Shown one piece after another: positions 36,654-46,474 of a DNA stretch of 64,000 nucleotides. The position numbers and the translations under genes were made by a program. Within the stretch, counting starts at the first letter, position 1, and every line of letters begins with the position of its first letter. The notes beneath the pieces were generated by a model that searched no databases, had not been told where the DNA came from, and saw nothing but the letters and a program-made list of their open reading frames with translations. This DNA is from Echeneis naucrates (taxonomy: Eukaryota > Chordata > Actinopteri > Carangiformes > Echeneidae), in the NCBI RefSeq assembly GCF_900963305.1, contig NC_042524.1, positions 5,503,764 to 5,567,763 on the forward strand. Direction: 5' to 3'.

Positions 36654-38898
36654 CACAGCACAGAGTAACATTTGTAACATTGTTGTTATCATCCAGCAAT
36701 AACCAGAAGGACTGGATGACATGGGCAAAATTTATACCACAATATGTGTCAGTTTTTAGTTGATGCGATATAATTCCAATATGAACACTTAGAACTGATG
36801 TCTGTACCTACAAGCTTCTGAAAATGAGTTTAATTCTATAAAAAGTTCTTGTATTAAATTAGATAATATTTTATACTTCACAAAACAATGATTGTTCACC
36901 TGTCATTTGTATTCAGCCTTCATATACAAACAAGAAGTGTGGCAGCAGCATCAAATATACAAAAGCCTCGGCTTTGCCAATATGAACATCTTTAAGCTAA
37001 CTTTAAACTATGGAATAGGCCGATTATCTTACTCTTGTGTAAATGGATCGTACTAAAAGTGCTTAGGCAAGAATACAAAGCCAAAGAGCGAACAAAGAGT
37101 GAACAACATTTTATAAATATATATTCTCCGTCAAAGTTTGCGGCACATTGAAACCTGAAGTTTGTCTGATCTCTGATAGACAAACGACTTCCACACAGCT
37201 GAATTATTCTCTTCTCTCTTATAAACTACTTTGTCTGCTTTGACTTGTGGAAGCTCAGTCTCATTAGTATTGCTTTCAGGGGTCACATTTAGCAGCTCAC
37301 GCTTATCGATTCAGAGCCTGCTACTTCTGAGCGCTGGCTGTGGGCCTGTGGTGTACCTCAAGACGCACCAGCTGAGCCTGTTGTATCTACTCTTTCAGCT
37401 TGTTCTGAATGCAATGAAGCGACTTCAGCGGCCTGTAATTAATGTCAGTGATTGATAGATTCTGTAAATTATTTATATCATAATATTGGATATTGCTTAA
37501 AAAACCATATCACTGTTAATGAAATATTTTCTAACGCATTATATATTGATATTGATATTGAATCATTGTCCATCTCTATGAACAATACAAGTTTACTTTT
37601 AGCTTTTGGCTCTTATGTGAAGTCTTGTAACTTGGTGTATTTTACTGTTGCAGGAGACAGCAAGTCTTTGTATTTATCAAAATGGCTGTTATATGAAGAA
37701 AAATAAACCGGATCCAACCAGTCACTTTGCAATTTTATAGATGTTCTTTATTTGAGAAATATGTTTCTTCTAGGGAGCCAACAATTCCATGGTGATTGAT
37801 ATTGATAAGGTGATTGCTGCATGCTTGTATAATCATCTTTTAATATGTACAGCTGACAAATAGATGGGTTGTCACCGTTTTCATGATATAACAAAATTAG
37901 ATGCAACAGGAAAGAAAGTGAAAAGTGAAAAGAGGGGAACAAAAGATAAACACGTGTGAAACATGAACCCACACCCCCCAGTGGTTTGATAGTCCATGAC
38001 GGTTTGCTGACTTTGTTTGCTGGAGGCTAAAGAGGTACCAACAAAATAAAGTATTACACACAAAGATATCACAGTCCAGACTGTCAGTGGTTGCCAATGG
38101 TTCCCCCAGTCAAAGGAGGGGGTCTTTCTCTCTCCTCAAGACTGTTGTGAAAACTCTTCTCTTCTGAGAGCATCAATTAATGAGCAGATTGTGTGTACTT
38201 TTCTGTTCGATCGTGCACCAAAAACAAACAAAAAAACAACAGAAAAAGAGGCATTAAATACTTACATTAAGTAGCTCTCTACCAGACCAAAGCTGTAGTG
38301 ATGACCCTCACGTCTCAGTTCTGTTAGATCAAAGTTTCTGGCACATTAGCAAACGTAAAAGTTTTTACATTTTCAACTTGATGGAACATGGATGCTTGGA
38401 GAGGGTTTCCCAGAAATCCATCTTAATTTTGCTGAAATATTTTCCCATGTATTCAATAGGAACAGCAGTGGTTGACTTTCACGTAGAACACTGATGTTTA
38501 TAGAAATAGTTAAAAACAACCCAGCAACTAATCTCTTGCTTCACATACGCAGTGACTGATTTTTTTTTCCCCCGGTTTGTTAGTCGGCATTTAACAGAAA
38601 ATCCAGTATCTTGGCAACTACGCTAAGCTCAACTCATCACATCAGCACATTAATGACAAAATCTATGTGACAGTCACACATTAGTGTGCAGCACGGCGGT
38701 GTAGTGGTTGTCGCTGTGGCCCCACAATAAGAAGGTCACAGGTTTGGCTCCTGGGCCTGGGTCCTTTCTGTGTGGAGTTTGGATGTTGTGCCCGTGCCTG
38801 CGTAGGTTTCCTCCCACCGTCCAAAGACATCATGTTTGTGTTAACTGGTTACACATTAGTGTAATGTTTTCCTGACCATGTGACACAACTCCTCCATT
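36654..38898. other. OR intergenic segment, unit 3
   Basis: Copy of the same segment, with AATAAA near 37701 and a SINE fragment at the right end. No other gene is seen. Confidence 0.6.
38688..38834 (+). mobile_element. SINE-like repeat fragment, unit 3
   Basis: Same truncated SINE-like fragment at the same position in unit 3, about 65 bases before the TATA-like motif of tandem OR 4. Confidence 0.75.
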
Positions 38899-39065
38899 TA
38901 TAAATGGCAGCTCACAGACTCTTTATTGAACAGCACACTTGACATTGTCTTAGGTGAGGTTGGTTACAATGGATTCTTTCAAGCATCTGTCACACTTTTA
39001 TTATATGTAAGTTGATATTGCAACTTATTTCCTTTTTAGCATCCAGGAAACAGGGAATATCTGTA
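38899..39065 (+). promoter_or_regulatory. putative promoter and 5' UTR intron of tandem OR 4
   Basis: TATAAA at 38899-38904 with the same short 5' UTR intron ending TTTTTAG as copies 2 and 3. Inferred. Confidence 0.5.
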
Positions 39066-40073
39066 ATGGGCTCAGAGGAGGCAACTTCTCCCAGATTTAA
39101 TAACACATTTGTCCGTCCTGTAAATTTCTATCTCAGTGGATTTTCCAACATCCCTCATATTACTTATTACTACGTGTTTCTGTGTTTTGTCTATATCATG
39201 ACTGTCATTGGGAATGGCCTGCTTCTCTCAGTTATCTACATGGTCAAGACTCTTCATACACCTAAATACATGATTGTGTTCAACCTGGCTTTGACAGATT
39301 TGTGTGGCAGCACAGCTCTCATCCCAAAACTGTTGGACACATTTTTATTTAACAGGAGATATATTGTCTATGAGGCTTGTTTAAGTTACATGTTCTTTGT
39401 TATGTTTTTTGGTGCCTTGCAGTCATGGACACTTGTAACAATGGCATATGACAGATTCGTAGCAATATGCTTTCCTTTACGGTACCACAGCATCGTGACT
39501 AAACCAGCTATCACTGCAATGCTTTTATTTTCATGGGTTTTTATAACATGTCAAGTTGCATTTACTATTGCACTTATTGATCGCCTTTCCTTCTGTGGAT
39601 CTGTGGTGGTGGACAGCTTTTACTGTGATCATGGACCAGTGTTTTATCTGGCCTGTAATGACACATCTTTGAATAACATAATGGCAATGGCAGCTTTTCT
39701 TCTACTCATCTGCTTTCCTCTTGTATTGATAGCGATCACATATGTTTCCATTTCCATAGCTCTGAGCAGGATAGCGTCAGCAGAGGAGCGACTAAAAGCT
39801 CTGAAAACTTGCAGTGCTCACCTGATCCTTGTGGCTATTTTCTTTCTGCCAATTTTAAGCACCAACGTAGCTGCATTGGCTTCCTCTATTCACCCTAATG
39901 CCAGGATCATAAACTCCTCTTTGTCACACACCATAGCAGCTTTCCTCAATCCTATTTTGTACTCTTTGAAGACAGAGGAAGTGTTGAACTCCATGAGGAG
40001 GCTTTACAAACAAAGTAGGATTACCAATATAACCTTGTCCAAAAAGGTTAACAGTTTATCACTGCTGCGTTGA
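39066..40073 (+). CDS. Odorant receptor, tandem copy 4 (335 aa)
   Basis: Intact single-exon odorant GPCR. The open frame continues upstream through the probable 5' UTR intron, but the ATG at 39066 (MGSEEATSPR) is the start by comparison with copies 2 and 3. OR hallmarks are complete. It is the most altered of copies 2-4, with private changes D183, L214, E240, LS at 264-265, A272 and A291. E240 replaces a Lys in the cytoplasmic loop before TM6, and A291 replaces a Pro at the start of TM7. Similarity to the other units ends 61 bases after the stop, so this gene has a different 3' flank and lacks the shared AATAAA. Confidence 0.96.
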   Translation: MGSEEATSPRFNNTFVRPVNFYLSGFSNIPHITYYYVFLCFVYIMTVIGNGLLLSVIYMVKTLHTPKYMIVFNLALTDLCGSTALIPKLLDTFLFNRRYIVYEACLSYMFFVMFFGALQSWTLVTMAYDRFVAICFPLRYHSIVTKPAITAMLLFSWVFITCQVAFTIALIDRLSFCGSVVVDSFYCDHGPVFYLACNDTSLNNIMAMAAFLLLICFPLVLIAITYVSISIALSRIASAEERLKALKTCSAHLILVAIFFLPILSTNVAALASSIHPNARIINSSLSHTIAAFLNPILYSLKTEEVLNSMRRLYKQSRITNITLSKKVNSLSLLR

Positions 40074-40134
40074 CACAGCACAGAGTAACATTTGTAGCAT
40101 TGTTGTTATCATCCAGCAATAACCGGAAGGACTG
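39126..40134 (+). repeat. tandem repeat unit 4 (truncated)
   Basis: Fourth, partial unit, containing only the OR body and 61 bases of 3' flank. It matches the other units up to AAGGACTG at 40134 and then diverges at once, marking the right breakpoint of the array. Confidence 0.9.
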
Positions 40135-42213
40135 TACTGACATTATGTAAGTGTTAATATATTCAGCTACATGTAAAAACTAAAGAAAATTCTTTAATTG
40201 CACCTTAGTAATGCCGACATAATCTTCCATGTAATATGAGTTTATGGGTTTTCATATGTTACCTATTTACACAGTAAACGTTGATATTGTACACTGAAGA
40301 AAATAGAAAAATAATTGAACTCCCCACCCCCAACAACTGCTATTTCTCATTACTGATCAGAGTTTAAGAGTTTCTGCAGTTTCTACGGTTTCTACACTTA
40401 GTGTGAGTTGCCAATAACAGTCACAACTTTTTTTGAATTTCACAGTGCTTAATCATTTGTGTGTGTGTCTGTCTGTCTGTGTGTCAACACAGTGCAGTAC
40501 TGTCATCTAAGACTAATTTCCCATGACAGTCAATGAGAAAGCGGTTTCAAACTCAGTGTCTGTTTAGGTCAAAACTGTTTACAGCATGTAAACTTATCGT
40601 TCGTTAACTTTCCAAGTGTGAATTCGCGTTACCTCTGGATGTAGTGATCACCTTTAGAGTTATGCCCATTTCCTGGAAGAGAATGGAATATCAAGATATA
40701 ATGTGATGGGAACTGGGGGTGGATTATCATGTGTTCCTATTTCAGGACTGTTTCTGATTTTAACCTTCACAAAGAAAAATGTAAAAATTTATTGCAGGCC
40801 TGTTGCATCAGACACCCTGAGTTTTTGCTAGGTGTTCCTAATAAACTTCCAACTCAGTGTATATATGATATATCAGTTATATGCACAAGTTCCAAAGTAC
40901 CTGACTGGAATTTACAGGTTTGTTTCTCACCTTGGATGACGATGATATTTGGATATCAGCTCTGGCAATGACACATCTTTAAGTAACATAATGGCATATG
41001 TTGGTTTCACTCTGGTCAACTCATTATTATGTCTGTATTGACACATTCGTAGAATGTTGCAATGGCATTATTGTATTTCATGACTTTTTAATAATGTCCC
41101 AATAATAAATACTGTAGTTTTACTTCTAAGTTGTGGATGTAATGTGAATCTTTATCTGTTAAATAATATGATTGCAGTTGACAGCAGTTAAACAGAAAGT
41201 TGGTCCATGTGTTTTCGGAGTGCACACAACACAAAAAGGGTGACAGTCTTTCACAGATAGGACCTGACATAGGAAAAAAAAATCTGCCATGAGGTGCCGC
41301 AGGCCTTGGAAGGTTTTCAGATTCTGCCTGTGCTCATAATATACAGCTTTATTCTCAGCTATACTCTTCTCAGCTTGAGTGGTCGATCTAGGGAGAGCAA
41401 GCTGGGCAATTTCTGTTGATTATCTTCAAGTTGAAGGTTTGTTTATTGGTACCTGACAGTAAATTCGTTATACAGACAGATCTCAGCAGTCCAGAGGAAC
41501 AAAAAGATAAAACAGGACATTAGAACACCCGGGACGTCAAATTCATATTTTTAATGTGATGTGCCCTAAGCCTAAGATATTAAGAATTTAATCTAGGGTG
41601 GTCCCCTTACTTGTCCAGTCTTTCATCCCAACCCTGTCAGATATAGTCCTGGTTCATGGAAAGCATAATTGGACAGGGGATGAAAATGCACACATAATCA
41701 GTCATATTAATTCTGCAGAAGGAAAACGGTCTGATTATTTGTCTCATCTGCATGGCAAGCAGTGGACCTGTGATTCAAATGTTGCAGATGATCATTTAGT
41801 CCTGGCACAGATACACAATCGTCACTCATGGCAGAGATTGCACTGTAGAATTATCCCCACTGGAGGGCAGGATTTAATCATAATGCCAGTCTCTAATGTG
41901 CATCCACCACTGTACACTGTGTGGCTGTTCCTCAACCCTGAAGGGTAACAAGTTTCACAAGCTATTACATCTACTGCAGTGCATTATATTACACTACTCA
42001 TCACAAATTACGGCACAGTTCCCAACACATTTATAATGGCGTTATTTTATTCAGATACAATGGAAATCAATGACATAATTTCGATAAGAAAAAACCCTTT
42101 ATATTAATTTAACTTTAACTTTGCAATATATTCAAAGCGACCAAAGTGCAGGCATTTATGCTGTCATTCTGTTAACAATGGAGGGGCACATTTTTCTTTC
42201 TTTTGAAAAGCTA
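40135..42213. other. intergenic right of the tandem array
   Basis: Unique sequence with an OR gene fragment near 41.0 kb and a stretch at about 41.43-41.54 kb resembling dispersed fish repeats. A TTTATT at 42046-42051 could be the polyadenylation signal of the - strand OR to the right. No intact gene is seen. Confidence 0.55.
40953..41040 (+). pseudogene. odorant receptor gene fragment
   Basis: Positions 40967-41000 match the tandem ORs at the segment encoding NDTSLNNIMAY (loop 2 to TM5) with one base difference over about 33 bases. The bases just before it (TATCAGCTCTGGC) align with the codons for YRLAC with gaps. Similarity fades quickly on both sides. It is a short remnant of a related OR and has no coding potential. 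Confidence 0.65.
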
Positions 42214-43185
42214 TCAAAAGTTTGCTGTTACAATTTTATTTTTTCTAATCAGTGTCAATGCCCTGGTTTTAATCTCTTTAGTTTTTAAAGAGTATACAAT
42301 CGGGTTGATGCAGGGTGGGAGGCAAGAAGCCAGTGACAGACTAAGCACACGCTGGTCTGGGTCAATGAGATGCAGATAAAACCCAATGACAAAAATCGTA
42401 AAAAGAGGAAGGTAAAATACAGCAACCAGAATCAGATGCTCAACGCAAGTTGCCAACGCTTTCACTCGACTGTCCAATGATTTCATCCTGAAGACTTGCA
42501 CAAGGATGGTGACATATGACAGAATGATAAAGGTAAACGGTCCTCCAAGGAGCAACACAGTGAGAAAAGAAGCTGCAAACCAGTGCAGTGAGTAATCATT
42601 ACAGGCCAGTCTGAACACAGGCGCATAGTCGCAGAAATAACTGAACACTTGGAGAGAATTACAAAAAGACAATTGAGTCATTATACCTGTTGTGAATGCT
42701 GTTACTCCCAGAGCAAATGTCCAAGTCAAGCTGACAAGACAAGACATACTCTTCACTGTGTTGATGGAGTTTTGATGCAGAGGGAAACATATTGCGATCA
42801 ATCTGTCATATGCAAGTATAGCAAGTGCATATGACTCCAATGATACAAATGAGTAATATACATACATTTGTACTAAGCATAAGTTGAATGGAATGAAATT
42901 GTCCTTTGCAAGAAATATCTTTATCATGCCGGGAATAGTACAAGTATTCAAAATTACATCAATTACTGCCAGGTTGACCACAGCCAGAAATTTAGAGGTG
43001 TGTAAAGAATGATTAAAGACAATTATGCAGATCACCAAACTATTAAACAGCACTGTGACCACATAGACAAACGCTAGGAAGATGAAGTAGATGCCCACAT
43101 AGGGAAACGTCTGAAATCCAATGATATAGAAACCTGGAGGATGAATGATGACAGAGTCGTTCACAGCAGTCCTGAGAAAAGACAT
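42214..43185 (-). CDS. Odorant receptor, HPPGFYIIGF subfamily (323 aa)
   Basis: Intact single-exon odorant GPCR on the - strand. The open frame extends 41 codons further upstream, but the ATG at 43185 (MSFLRTAVND) is preferred because it lines up with the related OR at 46475-47419 and gives a normal short N-terminus. An NDS glycosylation site is at residue 9. Hallmarks are FN in TM1 in place of GN, LHTSKFLAVVNLAVIDV at the end of TM2, LAYDRLIAICFPLHQN at the end of TM3, KALATCVEHL before TM6 and PPCINPIVYSLKTKEI in TM7. It differs from the + strand ORs throughout and belongs to another OR subfamily. coa4 lies about 0.5 kb upstream on the same strand. Confidence 0.95.
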   Translation of the reverse strand: MSFLRTAVNDSVIIHPPGFYIIGFQTFPYVGIYFIFLAFVYVVTVLFNSLVICIIVFNHSLHTSKFLAVVNLAVIDVILNTCTIPGMIKIFLAKDNFIPFNLCLVQMYVYYSFVSLESYALAILAYDRLIAICFPLHQNSINTVKSMSCLVSLTWTFALGVTAFTTGIMTQLSFCNSLQVFSYFCDYAPVFRLACNDYSLHWFAASFLTVLLLGGPFTFIILSYVTILVQVFRMKSLDSRVKALATCVEHLILVAVFYLPLFTIFVIGFYLHLIDPDQRVLSLSLASCLPPCINPIVYSLKTKEIKTRALTLIRKNKIVTANF

Positions 43186-43344
43186 AGTTGAACAGAGAAT
43201 ATGTTCTGGTAAACAGCCTCTTTCTAAAGAACAGGGAGCCACATCATGTTGCCGATTAGACCCATATCCAATGCCTTGGTCAGGCAGCAAGTCAATTACG
43301 TGCTGCATCCAAACGCAGCAGCCCCGTCAGAGTCAAGGCCAAGG

Positions 43345-43395
43345 ACAGTACAACATATACTTTCCTTATTGATCCCCAGAGAACAAGTTTTCCTC
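43345..43395. repeat. short dispersed-repeat fragment
   Basis: The stretch ACTTTCCTTATTGATCCCCA followed by GAGAACAAGTTTTCC resembles a motif (TTTATTGATCCC...GAAATTC) seen in many fish interspersed repeats. Assignment is from memory and weak. Confidence 0.3.
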
Positions 43396-43660
43396 TTATG
43401 CAACAAAACTCATTTGCAGTAGCCTGTTAGCGATGCTGATTTGATCCATTGAGAGCATACTTTGACTAAATATCCAACAATGGTTCTGAATAATTAGGGA
43501 GAATTCATTGTGTTGATGTTTATGAGCGCGGTTGGACTGCATGATTATGATCGTAGAGAAAATTTACAACAACTGACCTGACATGAAAAATAAGCACGCT
43601 CAATTTAACACCATCTGCCCTAAACGACAAATAAAGACAGGACTATGTAGCTGCTTAAAC

Positions 43661-43666
43661 TTTATT
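43661..43666 (-). terminator. coa4: coa4 polyadenylation signal
   Basis: TTTATT on the + strand, that is AATAAA on the - strand, 64 bases beyond the coa4 stop codon and in the right direction. Inferred 3' end of coa4. Confidence 0.5.
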
Positions 43667-43714
43667 TTCATTAGTATTAATTCAATTATGTACAGTCTTG
43701 TGAATCATCCACTG

Positions 43715-43731
43715 TGTGTGTGTGTGTGTTT
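43715..43731 (+). repeat. (GT)n microsatellite
   Basis: Short GT dinucleotide run that touches the 3' end of coa4. Confidence 0.85.
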
Positions 43732-43981
43732 AGCTTGGCGTAGACTGAGTGGCGGCTGCCTGCTGCTTCATTAGCTGTTCTTTCCTGGCTTTTTGGAAAG
43801 TCATCATGCAGTCTTTGAAAGCCTGGACCTGTTTTTGGCACGCCCGCCAGTCCTGATGCTCAGCCATGCACTCCTGAACAGCATAGTGCAGCTCGGTGCA
43901 GCCAGTGCGAGAAATCATCTGCTCAACTGGGTCATCTTCGTCATCTGTCCTTCTGCGGTCATGGGGCGAGTAGGATGCCAT
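43730..43981 (-). CDS. coa4: Cytochrome c oxidase assembly factor 4
   Basis: COA4 (formerly CHCHD8) is a small twin-CX9C protein of the mitochondrial intermembrane space needed for cytochrome c oxidase assembly. The - strand frame from the ATG at 43981 encodes 83 residues, close to the family length. It shows the pattern DPVEQMISRTGC then CTELHYAVQEC (C28-C38) and CQKQVQAFKDC (C48-C58). These are two exact CX9C motifs that would form a disulphide-linked helical hairpin after import by the MIA40 pathway. The HQDWRAC linker is typical of COA4. The charged C-terminal tail is family-like. The frame runs three codons further upstream from a GTG (43990), but the ATG is taken as the start. It is a housekeeping gene placed between two odorant receptors. 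A CpG-richer stretch at about 44.49-44.69 kb could hold its promoter. Confidence 0.93.
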   Translation of the reverse strand: MASYSPHDRRRTDDEDDPVEQMISRTGCTELHYAVQECMAEHQDWRACQKQVQAFKDCMMTFQKARKEQLMKQQAAATQSTPS

Positions 43982-46474
43982 CTTGTTCACATGAACCGAG
44001 AGTCTGCTCGGGAAAACACGAGAAGTTATTTCTCAATATGTGATTCAGTCTGATTAACAACTGCACACAGTAGGATCAGTGTCAGGGTGCCCCTTCAGCA
44101 GCGTTTTAAGTCAGCGTCATACATGGCAGAAAGCCCTTTTTGCTTGGGCCAAAAAATAGTTTTTTTTATTGATGATAACTCTATTTGTGTGTAATCTGAT
44201 TGAAAAGGTGTTTGCAATATAGAGGTATCGCTGCAAGAGCTGACAGAAGAGCCTTATCAGCTTCTACATTCACGTTAGGTTGCAATGAAATAAGTGACAG
44301 AATGAGCACTCTGATGTCTTAACTTTTGTAGGTGAAATTGAATTTGCATGTTTTGACTTCAAAAGTGAACATCGGATTTATTGGCCAAGTTTCCACACAC
44401 AAGGAGACGGACTGCGGTTGTTACACGGCCCTCAAAATAGATTTATAAAAAACAAAAGATACATAATGTGGTAAAAAAAAAATAATAAAGAAATGAAATC
44501 TCCGACCGGCACAACCTGATTACTGTCTCCGTCTCTGGACTCTGTCCATCGAGGTGTCAGCGTGAAGTTTCAGTCAGTCACGCCGTCAATGTTACGGTGA
44601 CTGGGGGACACATTTCAGCGGAGCACCGAGGTGTTGCCTTGAAATACCTCCGTCCATACGAACATCTGTTCCGCTTCAGATGATGTTTAATTGAAGTCAC
44701 ACATTTAACATCAAGCCCTGCCTTTAGTGTTTGTGGAGTAAAATAAGATTAAATATTTCTGAAGACATTTGAAGTCAAATGTTGAATTCTACTGAGTGAA
44801 AAAACAGCATTAGGTACATTCTGCTTACTGTCTGGTATTGTCATTGTGGTGATCGTGATTGCAAGTGAATAAAACATGCTTGGATAGTACAATTTAAACC
44901 ATATTGGAAGTATACAAGGAATATTGGTTACATTACAAAATGTTATATAATGTGTGGTTATGTTTATATATTGCTAATATACACCATCTGTCATAAAAAA
45001 CTGAACATCAAATGTCTCACCTAAAAACAAATCTGTCACACATTTTATTCATTTTCAATCAAAATTTTAGAAAATTCCTAAATTGAGGCAAAGTAATTAT
45101 TTGATAAGAAAGAGGCCTTTATTGTTACTGATACTTTGATAAGACAGCAAATTTATCAAACGATAACATGGACTATTTTTGTCAAGCTTAAATGATAACT
45201 TGGAAATCATGATGTGAACTGTAAACTGTGAACATGTACATGAATATGAAGTGAAGGAACAGTCTGTAACAAATGGCAATTGCATAATATTCTTTGTGGA
45301 TTAATTTATTGTGAAATAGGTCATACTGAGCCAAAACAACATGACTAATGAACTCAATTAGTGAAGCCATCACCAGAGGACTGTAGTTAATGACCTCATT
45401 TTCAAACAAACTCATTTTATTGTATAAACTTCAGCTTAATTAATCTCAGTGGTACTTTTTAGGAATAAAAACAGTTAAAAATGGAGGGAAATAAGTGTGA
45501 GTGCACACTAATGCTCTTGTGAATTCTTACACATCAGACTTGCTTTTAAAGAGCCTCAAGAGAAAGAACAGAACTCTTTGAATCAACATTGACAATGTAT
45601 AATTTTCTCTGACATTTTTTTTTAAGTGTGCGTGTCTTTTCATTTTGGTTTGATTCATCTAACCATTGTTTTTGTGAACACTGCACACAAACTGGAACTA
45701 AACACTCCTGTTTATATTTATCCATTCTATGTTCATAGATGTGATTGAAATGTCCCTTCCAAACTGATATAATGAGGTAACAGATCACTGTCTCTCTCTA
45801 CACCTGAGCTTTTTCTCTCTAGACCTCAGTGTAATTATACAGACGTTCCCCCACACCCATTGTATAAAGAACTTGTTTATCTCCTTTAAACTCACAACAA
45901 CATGAATACTTAAACTTAAAAGTAAAACTCAACTTTATTTATACAGCACCTTTCATACAAACATGTAGCCCCGAGTACTTGATTTAGCAGAATTAAAACA
46001 ACACAGAGAAATAAAATGATACATTATACAGATTTACTAAGATTAGATTAGTAAACTAAGTACACATTAGGTCAGGAAAATTAGATTACATGTTACTAAA
46101 ATTAAGCAAACAAAAAAATATATATTAATGAAAATTATATTTGAGTATAAGTGCCAAGATATTTCAGAGTTCCGTTATGAAATGTACAAACATCACAAAA
46201 TAACATAAATTCAAGAAAGCGTGCCCAAATATGAACTTGTTGAGTGAGGAGTGTTCTGATGATGGTACATCCGCAAACAAATCCATATGAGGGAACAACA
46301 GGTAGTAAGTCTTATGACTTTTCAAAGGTGTTGAAACCTTTTTCCTTTTTTTGTAGTTGTGATTCAGAATAAACCAGTAAAATAAATTAAATTTTGTCTC
46401 AACACACACACACACATATTCATATATACACAATCGTGATGGTTTCCAGTTAGTTCTCCAAACAGTTTTTGTTG
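43982..46474. other. intergenic, coa4 to OR
   Basis: AT-rich, with a locally CpG-richer part near 44.5-44.7 kb that may be the coa4 promoter or a noncoding first exon, and a dispersed repeat near 45.93 kb. No other gene is supported. Confidence 0.55.
45922..46015. repeat. dispersed fish repeat fragment
   Basis: The stretch AACTTTATTTATACAGCACC then TTTCATACAAACATGTAGCC resembles a common teleost interspersed motif (CTTTATTTATATAGCACNTTTCATACAA). The family name is not recalled. Confidence 0.45.

Larger units (their letters stand above)
35706..39125 (+). repeat. tandem repeat unit 3 (3420 bp)
   Basis: Third complete unit. Slightly shorter than the others because of small indels, including a shorter CAAA-rich stretch near 38.22 kb and a 9-base GTGAAAAGT-type duplication near 37.92 kb. 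Confidence 0.92.

Noticed and set aside
39012-39065. Upstream extension of tandem OR 4 by 18 codons
   Set aside because: It begins at TTG and runs through the probable 5' UTR intron; copies 2 and 3 start at the equivalent of 39066.
41598-41948. 116-codon + strand frame
   Set aside because: No recognisable domain; it starts in sequence resembling a dispersed repeat and has no splice or conservation evidence.
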